A DNA stretch of 64,000 bases from Streptomyces albogriseolus. Its GTDB lineage: Bacteria > Actinomycetota > Actinomycetes > Streptomycetales > Streptomycetaceae. The position numbers and the translations under genes were made by a program. Where the stretch lies: positions 62,001 to 126,000 of the forward strand of contig BMVA01000008.1 in the NCBI GenBank assembly GCA_014650475.1. The letters run 5' to 3'. Below the pieces are notes generated by a model. That model had not been told where the DNA came from and ran no database searches. It was given only the letters and a program-made list of their open reading frames with translations. Positions 16,422 through 25,289 of this stretch are shown here, piece by piece. Every line of letters starts with the position of its first letter. Position 1 is the stretch's first letter.

Positions 16422-18979
16422 GCGAACCGGGAACACAGGGGCCGGCGGCGCCCGCGCGGGAGCGGTCCGCCTGTCAGCGCCCCGACTGCGACGGCGCGTA
16501 CGACGACGTCGGCGGGGGTGAGCTGTACTGCGACACGTGCGGCCTGGCGCCCGTGGTGTCGCCGACGGGCCTGGTGGTCTCGCCCCCGACGGGCATCACG
16601 GCGGGCGGCCGCGACTCGCACGGCTCGGCGGCCGCACGCTCGGGCAGCGCACGCGCGGGCGGCAACCGGAGCGGCCGCAGCTCCCGTACGTCCTCCCAGT
16701 CGTCGAAGTCCCGCCGCTCCGTGTCCGGGCGGCTGTCCCGTTCGCTGTCCGGCCGGACGGCGGCGGGCCGTTCGGTGTCGGTGCGCAGTTCCGGCTCGGC
16801 CGCGGGCGGTTCGGGGCGGGGCCGGCTCGGCGTGGGGCTGGTGCAGGTGCCGCCGATCCCGCGGCCCGATCCGCGGCGGATGGTGCTGGACGACCCGGAG
16901 GTGCCGGAGCGGAAGCGGTTCTGCTCGCGGTCGGACTGCGGGGCGCCGGTGGGCCGGGCCCGCAGCGACCGGCCGGGCCGTACGGAGGGCTTCTGCACCA
17001 AGTGCGGCCACCCCTACTCGTTCGTGCCGAAGCTGCGCCCCGGTGACGTGGTGCACGGCCAGTACGAGGTGGTGGGCTGTCTGGCGCACGGCGGGCTCGG
17101 CTGGATCTACCTCGCCGTGGACCGTGCGGTGTCCGACCGCTGGGTGGTCCTCAAGGGGCTGCTCGACACGGGCGACCAGGACGCGATGGCAGCGGCCATC
17201 TCCGAGCGGCGCTTCCTCGCGGAGATCGAGCACGCCAACATCGTGCGGATCTACAACTTCGTCGAGCACCTCGACCAGCGCACCGGCTCCCTCGACGGCT
17301 ACATCGTCATGGAGTACGTCGGCGGCAAGTCACTGAAGGAGATCGCCAACGCCCGCCGCACCCCGGAGGGCCGGCGCGACCCGCTGCCGGTGGAGCAGGC
17401 GTGCGCGTACGGCATCGAGGCGCTGGAGGCGCTGGGGCATCTGCACAGCCGCAACCTGCTGTACTGCGACTTCAAGGTCGACAACGCGATCCAGACCGAG
17501 GACCAGCTGAAGCTGATCGACATGGGCGCGGTGCGGCGGATGGACGACGACGAGTCGGCCATCTACGGCACGGTCGGCTACCAGGCGCCGGAGGTCGCCG
17601 AGGCCGGCCCGTCGGTGGCGTCCGACCTGTACACGGTCGCCCGCACGCTGGCCGTCCTCACCTTCGACTTCCAGGGCTACACGAACGTCTACGCGGACTT
17701 CCTGCCGGACCCGGACACCATCGAGGTGTTCCGCCAGTACGAGTCCTTCTACCGGCTGCTCGTGCGGGCCACGGACCCGGACCCGGCGCGCCGGTTCGCC
17801 TCCGCGCAGGAGATGGCCGAGCAGCTCACGGGCGTGCTGCGGGAGGTCGTCTCGCTCCAGTCGGGGCAGGCGCGCCCAGCGCTGTCGACGCTGTTCGGGC
17901 CCGAACTGCGCGTGACCGACACGGAGTTGTTCCCCGCACTGGACGGCGACGTGTCCCGGCTGGGCGCCCGCCGCACCGAGGGCCGCAGGGGCGCGCCCGT
18001 CCCGGCGCCCGCCCTCCCCCGCCCCCCCGCCTCCCTGGTCCGGCCCGTGGACTGCCCCACGGCCGCCCTCGCGCTGCCCGTGCCGCACGTCCAGCCCACC
18101 GACCCCAACGCCGGTTTCCTCGCCGGTCTGCTGGCGTCCGCGCCCGCCGAGCTGATCCACGCGCTGGCCGCCGCTCCCGACCCGTCGACCGAGACGCGGC
18201 TGCGCGCGGTGCGGGCCCGGCTGGAGACGGGCGAGTGGGCGACCGCGCTGGAGGCGCTGGGCGCGCTGGAGACGGAGGACGCCGACGACTGGCGGGTGGT
18301 CTGGTACCGGGGCGTGGCCGCGCTCGTCACCGGCGACCACGAGGGCGCCGCGCTCGCCTTCGACGCGATCTACGACGCCTTCCCGGGCGAGATCGCGCCG
18401 AAGCTGGCGCTGGGGCTGTGCGCGGAGGTGCTGAGCCAGCTGGACAACGCGGCGGAGTACTACCGTCTGGTGTGGTCCACCGACCCGAGCTACGTCAGCG
18501 CCGCGTTCGGGCTGGCCCGGGTGCGGCTGGCGGCCGGCGACCGGCACGGCGCCGTACGGACGCTGGAGTCGGTGCCGGAGTCCTCCATCCACTACACCGC
18601 CGCCCGGGTGGCGGCGGTCCGGGCGCGGCTGCGGGGGCGCGCGGTCACCGCGGCCGACGCGCCGTTCCTGGACGATCTGACCGCCGCCGCGGGGCAGGTC
18701 GAGGCGCTGGAGTCGTACGGTCTGGACCCGGCGCGCCGCGAGCTGTTGGCGGCGGAGGTCCTCGGTTGCGGACTGGACTGGGTACTCTCCGGGGGCCAGG
18801 GTTCCGCTCCTCCCGCCGCCGGGGGGCGGACGCTGCTCGGCAGCGGCCTGGACGAGCGTGGGCTGCGCTTCGGCCTGGAGCGCTCGTACCGCACGCTGGC
18901 CCGGCTGGCGCGCAGCGGCGAGGAGAGGATCGACCTGGTGGAACGTGCCAATCGTTACCGCCCCCGGACGTGGGTGTAG
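16418..18979 (+). CDS. pknG: PknG-like soluble serine/threonine protein kinase
   Basis: An 853-aa cytoplasmic kinase. Two zinc-ribbon/rubredoxin-like knuckles come first (Cys pairs near residues 19-43 and 168-195), separated by a Ser/Arg-rich linker. The kinase domain begins at QYEVVGCLAHGGLGWIYLA (about 213). The ATP lysine is in VLKGLL (about 246), the catalytic loop reads YCDFKVDN (about 349), and the metal motif is DMG instead of DFG. A TPR-type helical domain fills about 560-850. This is the mycobacterial PknG architecture. It likely receives amino-acid signals from the GlnX/GlnH pair. ATG 16418 follows CGGAGGGG. Confidence 0.93.
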   Translation: MSEPGTQGPAAPARERSACQRPDCDGAYDDVGGGELYCDTCGLAPVVSPTGLVVSPPTGITAGGRDSHGSAAARSGSARAGGNRSGRSSRTSSQSSKSRRSVSGRLSRSLSGRTAAGRSVSVRSSGSAAGGSGRGRLGVGLVQVPPIPRPDPRRMVLDDPEVPERKRFCSRSDCGAPVGRARSDRPGRTEGFCTKCGHPYSFVPKLRPGDVVHGQYEVVGCLAHGGLGWIYLAVDRAVSDRWVVLKGLLDTGDQDAMAAAISERRFLAEIEHANIVRIYNFVEHLDQRTGSLDGYIVMEYVGGKSLKEIANARRTPEGRRDPLPVEQACAYGIEALEALGHLHSRNLLYCDFKVDNAIQTEDQLKLIDMGAVRRMDDDESAIYGTVGYQAPEVAEAGPSVASDLYTVARTLAVLTFDFQGYTNVYADFLPDPDTIEVFRQYESFYRLLVRATDPDPARRFASAQEMAEQLTGVLREVVSLQSGQARPALSTLFGPELRVTDTELFPALDGDVSRLGARRTEGRRGAPVPAPALPRPPASLVRPVDCPTAALALPVPHVQPTDPNAGFLAGLLASAPAELIHALAAAPDPSTETRLRAVRARLETGEWATALEALGALETEDADDWRVVWYRGVAALVTGDHEGAALAFDAIYDAFPGEIAPKLALGLCAEVLSQLDNAAEYYRLVWSTDPSYVSAAFGLARVRLAAGDRHGAVRTLESVPESSIHYTAARVAAVRARLRGRAVTAADAPFLDDLTAAAGQVEALESYGLDPARRELLAAEVLGCGLDWVLSGGQGSAPPAAGGRTLLGSGLDERGLRFGLERSYRTLARLARSGEERIDLVERANRYRPRTWV

Positions 18980-18982
18980 TTG

Positions 18983-20755
18983 ATGTCGCAGATGCCCCAG
19001 CAGGCCGCGCTGTCGAAATGCCCGAGCTGCGAGGAGCCCCTCGAGTCGGGTGATCGTTTCTGCGGCGCGTGCGGATACGACTTGTCGGTCGTCCCGGCAC
19101 GGCCGGCGGACGAACCGACGATCGCGATGAACGGCACGGTGCCGCCCCAGGCGGCCGTCCCGCCCGCCTGGCCCCCACCCCCCGCGGGCGCGGTACCCCC
19201 ACGCCCGGCCACCCCGCCCCCGGGCCCACCGTCCCCCGGCCCGTACACGGCCCCCGGCGCGAACCCCACCGTGCCCGGCCCGCACTCCCCGGCCCCGGGG
19301 ACCGCAGCCCCTGCCGGGCCCCCGGCGACCGCGGTCCCGCACGCCGCGTCCGCCGGACACGCGACGGGCGTCGGCGCGTCCGGAGACGGAGCCTCGCACC
19401 GGGCGGCACCCGGCGTGCATGCCGCGGCCCCGAGCGGGTCCGCGGCCGATGGCCCCCCGCACCCGACGGCGCCCGGCCCGTACCCTGCGGCGCCCCACGC
19501 CCCCACCGCGCACGCGAGCAACGCCACGACCGGCACCGCGTCGCCCGGCGCCCCCGCACACCCGGCGGCAGCCGACCCGCACCCCCCGGCGCCCAGCGCC
19601 CACACCGCCCCAGCGGGTGACGCCGCGTCGGCCGACCGGTCCGCCCCCTCCCCGGGCGCGCCCGCGCAGGCCGGCACCGCCCCGACGGGCGCTCGGGGAG
19701 CGCCCGTTCAAGGACAGCCCGCGGCGTCGGCCGCGCCCCCCGCCGGGGTGCGGCTCGACCGGCGGGCGCCGGCCGAGGGCGCCGGCGGCGGGGACGACTA
19801 TCCCCTCCAGGCGCCCGACCCCCGCGTCGCGGCCGAGCCCGCCGCCGTGTGCGTGGCGTGCCGGGCCGGGCGGGTGGACGACGACGGATACTGCGAGAAC
19901 TGCGGCCACGCCCAGCCGCGCGAACGGGACCACATGGAACAGGAATGCGGCCCCGTCGCCGCGGTCAGCGACCGCGGTCTGCGGCACCACCGCAACGAGG
20001 ACGCCTTCGCCGTCGGCACGACCGCGCTGCCCGACGGCTCCCCCGTCTCCGTGGCGGTCGTCTGCGACGGCGTCTCCTCGGCGACCCGCCCCGACGAGGC
20101 GTCACTCGCCGCCTCCCGCGCGGCGAACGCGTCCCTGCTCGACGCGCTGCCGCGCGGCACGCACCCCCAGCAGGCGATGCACGAGGCGATCCTCGCCGCC
20201 TCCGAGGCGGTCAACGCGCTGGCGGGCGAGCAGCCCGCGGAGGCCGACGAGCACGCCCCGCAGCAGAACGCGCCCGCGTGCACGATCGTCGGCGCGGTGG
20301 TGACCGCGGGCCTGCTGGTCGTCGGCTGGGTCGGCGACAGCCGGGCGTACTGGATCCCGGTGGACCGTTCCCCGGCGGTGCGGCTGACCGAGGACGACTC
20401 GTGGGCCGCGCAGATGGTCGCCGCGGGGCTGATGGGCGAGGCCGAGGCGTACGCCGACCACCGCGCGCACGCGATCACCGGCTGGCTGGGCGCGGACGCC
20501 TATGAACTGGAGCCGCACACCGCGGCGTTCAAGCCGGACCGTCCCGGTGTGGTCGTGGTCTGCACGGACGGCCTGTGGAACTACGCCGAGTCCGCGGACG
20601 AGATGGCCGAGGCGGTGCCCGCCGACGCCGCCGCGCGCCCCCTGCACGCCGCCCGCGTGCTGGTCGGCCACGCCCTCGACGGCGGCGGCCACGACAACGT
20701 AACAGTGGCACTGGTGCCGTTCCCGGCCGTCCCGCAGGGGGCAGGATCGGCCTGA
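18983..20755 (+). CDS. PP2C-type protein phosphatase with zinc ribbons
   Basis: A 590-aa Ser/Thr phosphatase, the expected counterpart of the kinase just upstream (3-base gap). An N-terminal zinc ribbon (CPSC...CGAC) is followed by about 210 residues of Pro/Ala/Gly linker, then a second ribbon (CVAC...CENC, about residues 290-310). The PP2C domain (about 325-585) has all metal motifs: RNEDA, VVCDGVSS, GWVGDSRAYW, VCTDGLW and GGHDNVT. No transmembrane helix is present, unlike PstP. An adjacent TTG at 18980 is less likely than ATG 18983. Confidence 0.92.
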   Translation: MSQMPQQAALSKCPSCEEPLESGDRFCGACGYDLSVVPARPADEPTIAMNGTVPPQAAVPPAWPPPPAGAVPPRPATPPPGPPSPGPYTAPGANPTVPGPHSPAPGTAAPAGPPATAVPHAASAGHATGVGASGDGASHRAAPGVHAAAPSGSAADGPPHPTAPGPYPAAPHAPTAHASNATTGTASPGAPAHPAAADPHPPAPSAHTAPAGDAASADRSAPSPGAPAQAGTAPTGARGAPVQGQPAASAAPPAGVRLDRRAPAEGAGGGDDYPLQAPDPRVAAEPAAVCVACRAGRVDDDGYCENCGHAQPRERDHMEQECGPVAAVSDRGLRHHRNEDAFAVGTTALPDGSPVSVAVVCDGVSSATRPDEASLAASRAANASLLDALPRGTHPQQAMHEAILAASEAVNALAGEQPAEADEHAPQQNAPACTIVGAVVTAGLLVVGWVGDSRAYWIPVDRSPAVRLTEDDSWAAQMVAAGLMGEAEAYADHRAHAITGWLGADAYELEPHTAAFKPDRPGVVVVCTDGLWNYAESADEMAEAVPADAAARPLHAARVLVGHALDGGGHDNVTVALVPFPAVPQGAGSA

Positions 20756-20779
20756 GGCCGCGACGTCGCGCGCCGGACG

Positions 20780-20805
20780 CGGCACACGCACGCACGCGTG
20801 TGCCG
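20780..20805 (+). terminator. 10-bp hairpin after phosphatase gene
   Basis: A perfect 10-bp stem (20780-20789 with 20796-20805) and a 6-nt loop start 25 bases after the phosphatase stop. No T tract follows. It may end or attenuate the pknG-phosphatase transcript, so the von Willebrand gene could have its own promoter in the remaining 120 bases. Confidence 0.6.
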
Positions 20806-20925
20806 CCTGCGCGTGCCGCGTACGGCCGGCCTCGCACGGGGAAGCTTCACCGGACCGGAGGGGACCGGTCCGTGAAGACGTCGTCGCCCCGCGCCGTCGG
20901 GGCACCGGAGGGGGAGCGAACAGGC

Positions 20926-22272
20926 ATGGCCAATTTCTCGAAATCGAACGTGCCGCAGTTCTCGGTGGACGTGTACCAGAACGAGTACCTGCCGGAGGGG
21001 GGCCGCGAGGTCAACGCGGTGGTGACGGTCACGGCGACCGGCGGCGGCACCATCGGCAGCGCGGTGGCGGCGCCGCACCTGTACTCGCCCGGCGAGGGCC
21101 CGTCGGCGGCCGTGGTCCTGATGCTCGACTGCTCGGGCTCGATGGACCACCCGCCGACGAAGATGCGCAACGCGCGGGACGCCACGGCCGCCGCGATCGA
21201 CACCTTGCGCGACGGCGTGCACTTCGCGGTGGTCGCCGGCACCCACCTCGCACGGGAGGTGTACCCGGGCGACGGCCGGCTCGCGGTGGCCGGACCGGAC
21301 ACCCGGGAGCAGGCCAAGCAGGCGCTGCGGAAGCTCGGCGCGGGCGGCGGCACGGCGATCGGGACCTGGCTTCGCCGCGCCGACCGCCTGCTGGCGTCGG
21401 CGGACGTGGCGATCCGGCACGGCATCCTGCTCACCGACGGCCGCAACGAGCACGAGTCGCCGGAGGACCTGAAGGCGGCGCTGGAGGCCTGCGCCGGACG
21501 GTTCACGTGCGACGCCCGCGGTGTGGGCACCGACTGGGAAGTGAAAGAAGTCACAGGCATCGCCTCGGCTTTGCTCGGCACCGCCGACATCGTCGCCGAC
21601 CCGGCCGGACTCGCCGCCGACTTCACGCGGATGATGGAGACGGCGATGGGCAAGGAGGTCGCGGGCGTCTCGCTGCGTCTGTGGACCCCGGCCGGCGCCA
21701 CCGTGGCATTCGTCAAGCAGGTCGCGCCGACGGTGGAGGAGCTGACCGGCAGGCGCACCGAGGCGGGCCCCCGCGCGGGCGACTACCCGCTCGGTTCCTG
21801 GGGTGACGAGTCCCGTGACTACCACCTCTGCGTGCGGGTGCCGCCCGCCGCCGTGGGCCGGGAGATGCTCGCGGCACGCGTCTCGCTGGTGATCCCGCAC
21901 CCCGACAAGGGCGTGCAGAACCTGGGCGCGCAGGGGCTGGTGCGGGCCGTGTGGACGGACGACCTGGCCGCGTCGACGTCGATCAACCCTCAGGTCGCCC
22001 ACTACACGGGCCAGGCCGAACTGGCGGACGTCATCCAGGAGGGGCTGGACCTGCGCAAAGTGGGAGATATCGACGGAGCAACGGCCAAGCTGGGCCGTGC
22101 CGTTCAGCTCGCCCGTGCCTCCGGCAACGCCGATACTGCGAAACTGCTTGCGAAGGTGGTGGACGTCGTCGACGCCGCGACCGGTACTGTGCGACTGAAG
22201 GCGAAGGTCGAGGAGGCCGACGAGATGACACTCGAGACACGGTCGACCAAGACTGTTCGTGTAAAGAAATGA
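20926..22272 (+). CDS. von Willebrand factor type A domain protein
   Basis: A 448-aa cytoplasmic protein with a vWA fold near the N-terminus. The metal-ion-dependent adhesion site DCSGSM is at about residues 69-74, with the downstream Thr (GGGTAIG) and Asp (LLTDGRN) also visible. The C-terminal half is beta-rich, ending in a helical segment with charged residues. Such vWA proteins often act as assembly platforms beside kinases, phosphatases and FHA proteins. The ATG at 20926 follows a GGAGGGGGAG site. It lies 83 bases before the FHA gene. Confidence 0.9.
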   Translation: MANFSKSNVPQFSVDVYQNEYLPEGGREVNAVVTVTATGGGTIGSAVAAPHLYSPGEGPSAAVVLMLDCSGSMDHPPTKMRNARDATAAAIDTLRDGVHFAVVAGTHLAREVYPGDGRLAVAGPDTREQAKQALRKLGAGGGTAIGTWLRRADRLLASADVAIRHGILLTDGRNEHESPEDLKAALEACAGRFTCDARGVGTDWEVKEVTGIASALLGTADIVADPAGLAADFTRMMETAMGKEVAGVSLRLWTPAGATVAFVKQVAPTVEELTGRRTEAGPRAGDYPLGSWGDESRDYHLCVRVPPAAVGREMLAARVSLVIPHPDKGVQNLGAQGLVRAVWTDDLAASTSINPQVAHYTGQAELADVIQEGLDLRKVGDIDGATAKLGRAVQLARASGNADTAKLLAKVVDVVDAATGTVRLKAKVEEADEMTLETRSTKTVRVKK

Positions 22273-22312
22273 TCTGCAAGTAATCGAGCCTGACCCCTCG
22301 GGGTTGGAGAAA

Positions 22313-22332
22313 TCCGGTCGGGAACGACCGGA
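22313..22332 (+). promoter_or_regulatory. Hairpin with GGAA tetraloop upstream of FHA gene
   Basis: An 8-bp stem (TCCGGTCG with CGACCGGA) is closed by GGAA, a GNRA-type tetraloop. It lies 3-4 bases before the strong AAGGAGAGGGGG ribosome site. It could stabilise or process the transcript, or tune translation of the FHA gene relative to the vWA gene. Confidence 0.5.
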
Positions 22333-22355
22333 AAAGGAGAGGGGGAAGCGCCGAC

Positions 22356-23675
22356 ATGCCGACCTGCCCGAACGGACACCAGTCGGGTTCCGACGACTGG
22401 TGCGAGGTGTGCGGTCACCGCATGGCGGGTGCCGTGCCGCCTCCTCCTCCCCCGCCGCCGGCGCCCGGCGGCGGCTACGGCTTCCCGCCGCCCGGCGGCC
22501 CCGGTGGCCCCGGTGGCGCTCCGGGCGGTCCCGGCGGCGGCTACGGCGGTCCGGGCGCGCAGCCGGAGCTGTGCCCGCAGTGCCGCACGCCGCGTGAGGG
22601 CGGTGCGCCGTTCTGCGAGGAGTGCCGGTGGAACTTCCTCACCAACACGGCGACCTCGTACACCCCGGCCGCCCCGCGTCCGCCGGCCCCCGGTCCGGGC
22701 GGTCCCAGGGGCGGCCCTGGTGGTCCCGGCGGCCCCTTCGGGCACCAGCCGCCCCCTCCGTCGTACGGCGGCGGTGACGGGTTCGACTACCAGAGCTCGC
22801 GTCCCTCGCAGGTGAACCGACCCGCCGAGCCGATCCCGCCGGGCCCGCCCGGCTTCGGCGGCGAGCCCTCGCGCCCGGTCCCGCCCCCGCCCCCGCCCGG
22901 CCGCGGCAACCCGGGCGGTCCCGGCGGTCCCGGTGGTCCCGGCGGCCCGAACGGCCCCGGCGCCCCGCAGGCGTTCCACTCCGGTCCCCCGGCCCCGCCC
23001 GGCTTCCCGCAGGAGACCGGCCGTCCGCCGCAGGGCGGCGGCCCGTCGTACGGCGGCGGTGACGACGACTGGGTGATCTCCCCGCCGACCGGAGGCCCGG
23101 GCGGCCCCGGCGGGCACGGCGGCCCCGGCGGCCCCGGCGGGCACGGCGGGCACGGCGGTCCGAACGGCCCCGGCGGGCACGGCGGTTACGGCTACCCGCA
23201 GCAGGGCGGCACCCAGGCGCCCCCCGGCCCCGGCGGCTTCCCGCAGCAGCCGCGGCAGCAGCAGGGCCCGGTCACCTGGACCGCCACCATCGGTCCGGAC
23301 CGCGAGTACTTCATGGCGATGATGCAGCGTTCCGGCCCCGAAGCCGCGGGCCTGAACCTGCCGGCGTACTCGCCCGAGCAGCAGCGCACGCTCACCGGCA
23401 ACCAGATCACCATCGGCCGCCGCCGGCACTCCACCGGCGACACCCCCGACATCGATCTGTCCACCCCGCCGGAGGACCCGGGCGTCTCGCACCAGCACGC
23501 GGTGCTGGTGCAGCAGCCGGACGGCAGCTGGGCGGTCGTCGACCAGAACTCCACGAACGGCACGACGGTCAACGGCTCCGAGGAGCCGATCCAGCCCTTC
23601 GTCCCGGTTCCGCTGCAGGACGGCGACCGGGTCCACGTGGGCGCCTGGACGACGATCACCATCCGCCGGGGCTGA
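22356..23675 (+). CDS. FHA-domain phosphopeptide-binding protein with zinc ribbons
   Basis: A 439-aa protein. Two short zinc ribbons (CPNG...CEVCG at residues 4-20 and CPQC...CEEC at about 73-90) are followed by a long Gly/Pro-rich linker with GGPGGP and GGHGG repeats. The C-terminal FHA domain covers about 345-438 and shows the phosphothreonine-binding elements GRRRHS, SHQHAVL and NSTNGTTVN. It should read Thr-phosphorylated partners, probably targets of the PknG-like kinase. I see no GarA-like ETTS phosphorylation motif. Its 3' end overlaps the convergent methyltransferase by 20 bases. Confidence 0.92.
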   Translation: MPTCPNGHQSGSDDWCEVCGHRMAGAVPPPPPPPPAPGGGYGFPPPGGPGGPGGAPGGPGGGYGGPGAQPELCPQCRTPREGGAPFCEECRWNFLTNTATSYTPAAPRPPAPGPGGPRGGPGGPGGPFGHQPPPPSYGGGDGFDYQSSRPSQVNRPAEPIPPGPPGFGGEPSRPVPPPPPPGRGNPGGPGGPGGPGGPNGPGAPQAFHSGPPAPPGFPQETGRPPQGGGPSYGGGDDDWVISPPTGGPGGPGGHGGPGGPGGHGGHGGPNGPGGHGGYGYPQQGGTQAPPGPGGFPQQPRQQQGPVTWTATIGPDREYFMAMMQRSGPEAAGLNLPAYSPEQQRTLTGNQITIGRRRHSTGDTPDIDLSTPPEDPGVSHQHAVLVQQPDGSWAVVDQNSTNGTTVNGSEEPIQPFVPVPLQDGDRVHVGAWTTITIRRG

Positions 23676-24654
23676 GCGCCGGCAGCGGCCAGACGTACCT
23701 CCCCGCGGGGTCGTCCAGCCAGGCCCGGCCGCCCTCGGCGTCGACGGTCAGGCCGTAGCGCTCGCGCTGCGGCCTGCCCTCGCGCTCCCAGAGGCCGTAC
23801 GCCTCGCGCGGGCCGAGCACCCCGGCGGTCAGCTCCAGCAGGAACTGGAACAGGTCGCTACGGCGGGCCGCGGGCGGCAGCCCTTCCAGGTCCGGCGGCC
23901 CCGGGTCGGGCGGGCCCGCGCCCCGCAACGGCACGAAGTAGGCGGGCGTGTGCAGGAAGCACCCCTCGGCGTGGTCGGCGTCGCGCACGGTCAGGGCGAT
24001 CAGCCCGGTGGCGAACGGGGCGAGGACCCTCCCGCCCGGACGGCACTGGGCGAGCCAGGCGCGCGGCACGTACGGCAGCGCGCAGGTGGCGATGATCCGG
24101 TTGTAGGGGGCGCGTTCGGGAACCCCGCGCGCCCCGTCGCCGGTGACGACGGCCGGGCGGTGCCCGGCGGCCTCGAGATGGCGGCGGGCGGGCCCGGTGA
24201 TCTCCGGGTCCAGGTCGACGGTGGTGACGAGTCCGTCGTCGCCGAGCCGGTGGCAGAGCAGGGCCGCGTTGTATCCGCTGCCGGTGCCGATCTCCAGCAC
24301 CCGGTGGCCGTCGCCGACGCGCAGCCCGGCCAGCATCAGCGCCATGAGGGAGGGCTGGCTGCTGGAGGAGAGCAGTTCGCCGTCGCGCATCCGGATCGCG
24401 AGCGGGACGTCCTCGTACGCGCCGCGCAGCCAGCGTTCGCGCGCGGCCGGAGAGGCGGACTCGCACGAGCGGCGCTCGTACCCGCCGACCACGCCCGCGT
24501 AGTAGACCGGCACGAACAGATGGCGGGGCACGGCGGCGAACGCGTCCCGCCACACCGGCTCCTCCAGGAAGGCCCCGCTCGCCCCGATCTCCCGCACCAG
24601 CGCCGCCCGCGCCGCGCGGGCGAGGTCCTCACCGGTCTCCGGGCGCCCGTCCAC
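23656..24654 (-). CDS. Protein-L-isoaspartate O-methyltransferase-like enzyme
   Basis: A 332-aa S-adenosylmethionine-dependent methyltransferase. The SAM motif VLEIGTGSGYNAALL lies near residue 120, preceded by the PCMT-type segment SSSSQPSLMALML. A C-terminal extension beyond the roughly 210-aa core is typical of Streptomyces PCMT-like proteins, including those linked to peptide natural products. No peptide precursor or cyclase is adjacent, so housekeeping protein repair is more likely. GTG 24654 has GGAGAG directly abutting it, which is unusually close. Confidence 0.85.
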   Translation of the reverse strand: MDGRPETGEDLARAARAALVREIGASGAFLEEPVWRDAFAAVPRHLFVPVYYAGVVGGYERRSCESASPAARERWLRGAYEDVPLAIRMRDGELLSSSSQPSLMALMLAGLRVGDGHRVLEIGTGSGYNAALLCHRLGDDGLVTTVDLDPEITGPARRHLEAAGHRPAVVTGDGARGVPERAPYNRIIATCALPYVPRAWLAQCRPGGRVLAPFATGLIALTVRDADHAEGCFLHTPAYFVPLRGAGPPDPGPPDLEGLPPAARRSDLFQFLLELTAGVLGPREAYGLWEREGRPQRERYGLTVDAEGGRAWLDDPAGRYVWPLPALSPGGW

Positions 24655-24703
24655 CTCTCCACGGTAGGGCCAGGGGCGGGTCCTAGGCCTTGAGTCCTAT
24701 GCC

Positions 24704-25132
24704 GTGGTGTCTGAGACCATGGACGGCGTGACAGAGATTCGGCGCGGCACGCTTCAGGAGCAGACCTTCTACGAGCAGGTCGGCGGGGAGGAGACCTTCC
24801 GCCGGCTCGTCCACCGTTTCTACCAAGGTGTGGCCGAGGACCCGCTGCTGCGGCCCATGTACCCGGAGGAGGACCTGGGCCCGGCCGAGGAGCGCCTCGC
24901 GCTGTTCCTCATGCAGTACTGGGGCGGTCCGACCACCTACAGCCAGAACCGGGGCCATCCGCGGCTGCGGATGCGGCACGTCCCCTTCAAGGTCGACCGG
25001 GCGGCGCACGACGCGTGGCTGAAGCACATGCGGGACGCCGTGGACGAACTGGGTCTGTCCGAGGAGCACGAGCAGACCCTGTGGAAGTACCTGACCTACG
25101 CGGCCGCCTCCATGATCAATTCCCCGGACTGA
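24704..25132 (+). CDS. glbO: Group II truncated haemoglobin
   Basis: A 142-aa single-domain globin. The segment FYEQVGGEETFRRLVHRFYQGV is the trHb A/B helices with the conserved aromatic pair. MYPEEDLGPAEERLALFLMQYWGGP is the E helix region, and MRHVPFKV supplies the proximal His. The WKYLTYAAASM segment carries the group II G8 Trp. It may bind O2 or NO and protect respiration. An in-frame ATG at 24719 would shorten it by 5 residues. It is divergent from the methyltransferase over 49 bases. Confidence 0.93.
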   Translation: MVSETMDGVTEIRRGTLQEQTFYEQVGGEETFRRLVHRFYQGVAEDPLLRPMYPEEDLGPAEERLALFLMQYWGGPTTYSQNRGHPRLRMRHVPFKVDRAAHDAWLKHMRDAVDELGLSEEHEQTLWKYLTYAAASMINSPD

Positions 25133-25136
25133 CGGG

Positions 25137-25152
25137 CCCCGGCCGGCCGGGG
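25137..25152. terminator. GC palindrome after globin gene
   Basis: CCCCGGCCGGCCGGGG is fully self-complementary and starts 4 bases after the globin stop. It is a probable terminator hairpin without a T tract. Two GTCACAT copies follow (from 25152 and from 25163), of unknown meaning. Confidence 0.5.
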
Positions 25153-25289
25153 TCACATGGTCGTCACATTCCGAGCACGCGACTCCGCATTGCGATCACG
25201 ATCAGGTCAAAAGCGGACGCAGACCGGTGCTGCCCGCCGTGTCCCTCTGACACCATCCCCGAGAGGTCTGGACAACGCGGGGGGTCGCG

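Noticed and set aside
22440-23260. Short GC repeats as a CRISPR array
   Set aside because: Units are 9-18 bp, contiguous and in frame with a Gly/Pro/His linker; there are no spacers and no cas genes.
23656-24654. Methyltransferase as part of a lanthipeptide or graspetide cluster
   Set aside because: PCMT-like enzymes occur in such clusters, but no precursor, cyclase or ATP-grasp gene is next to it.
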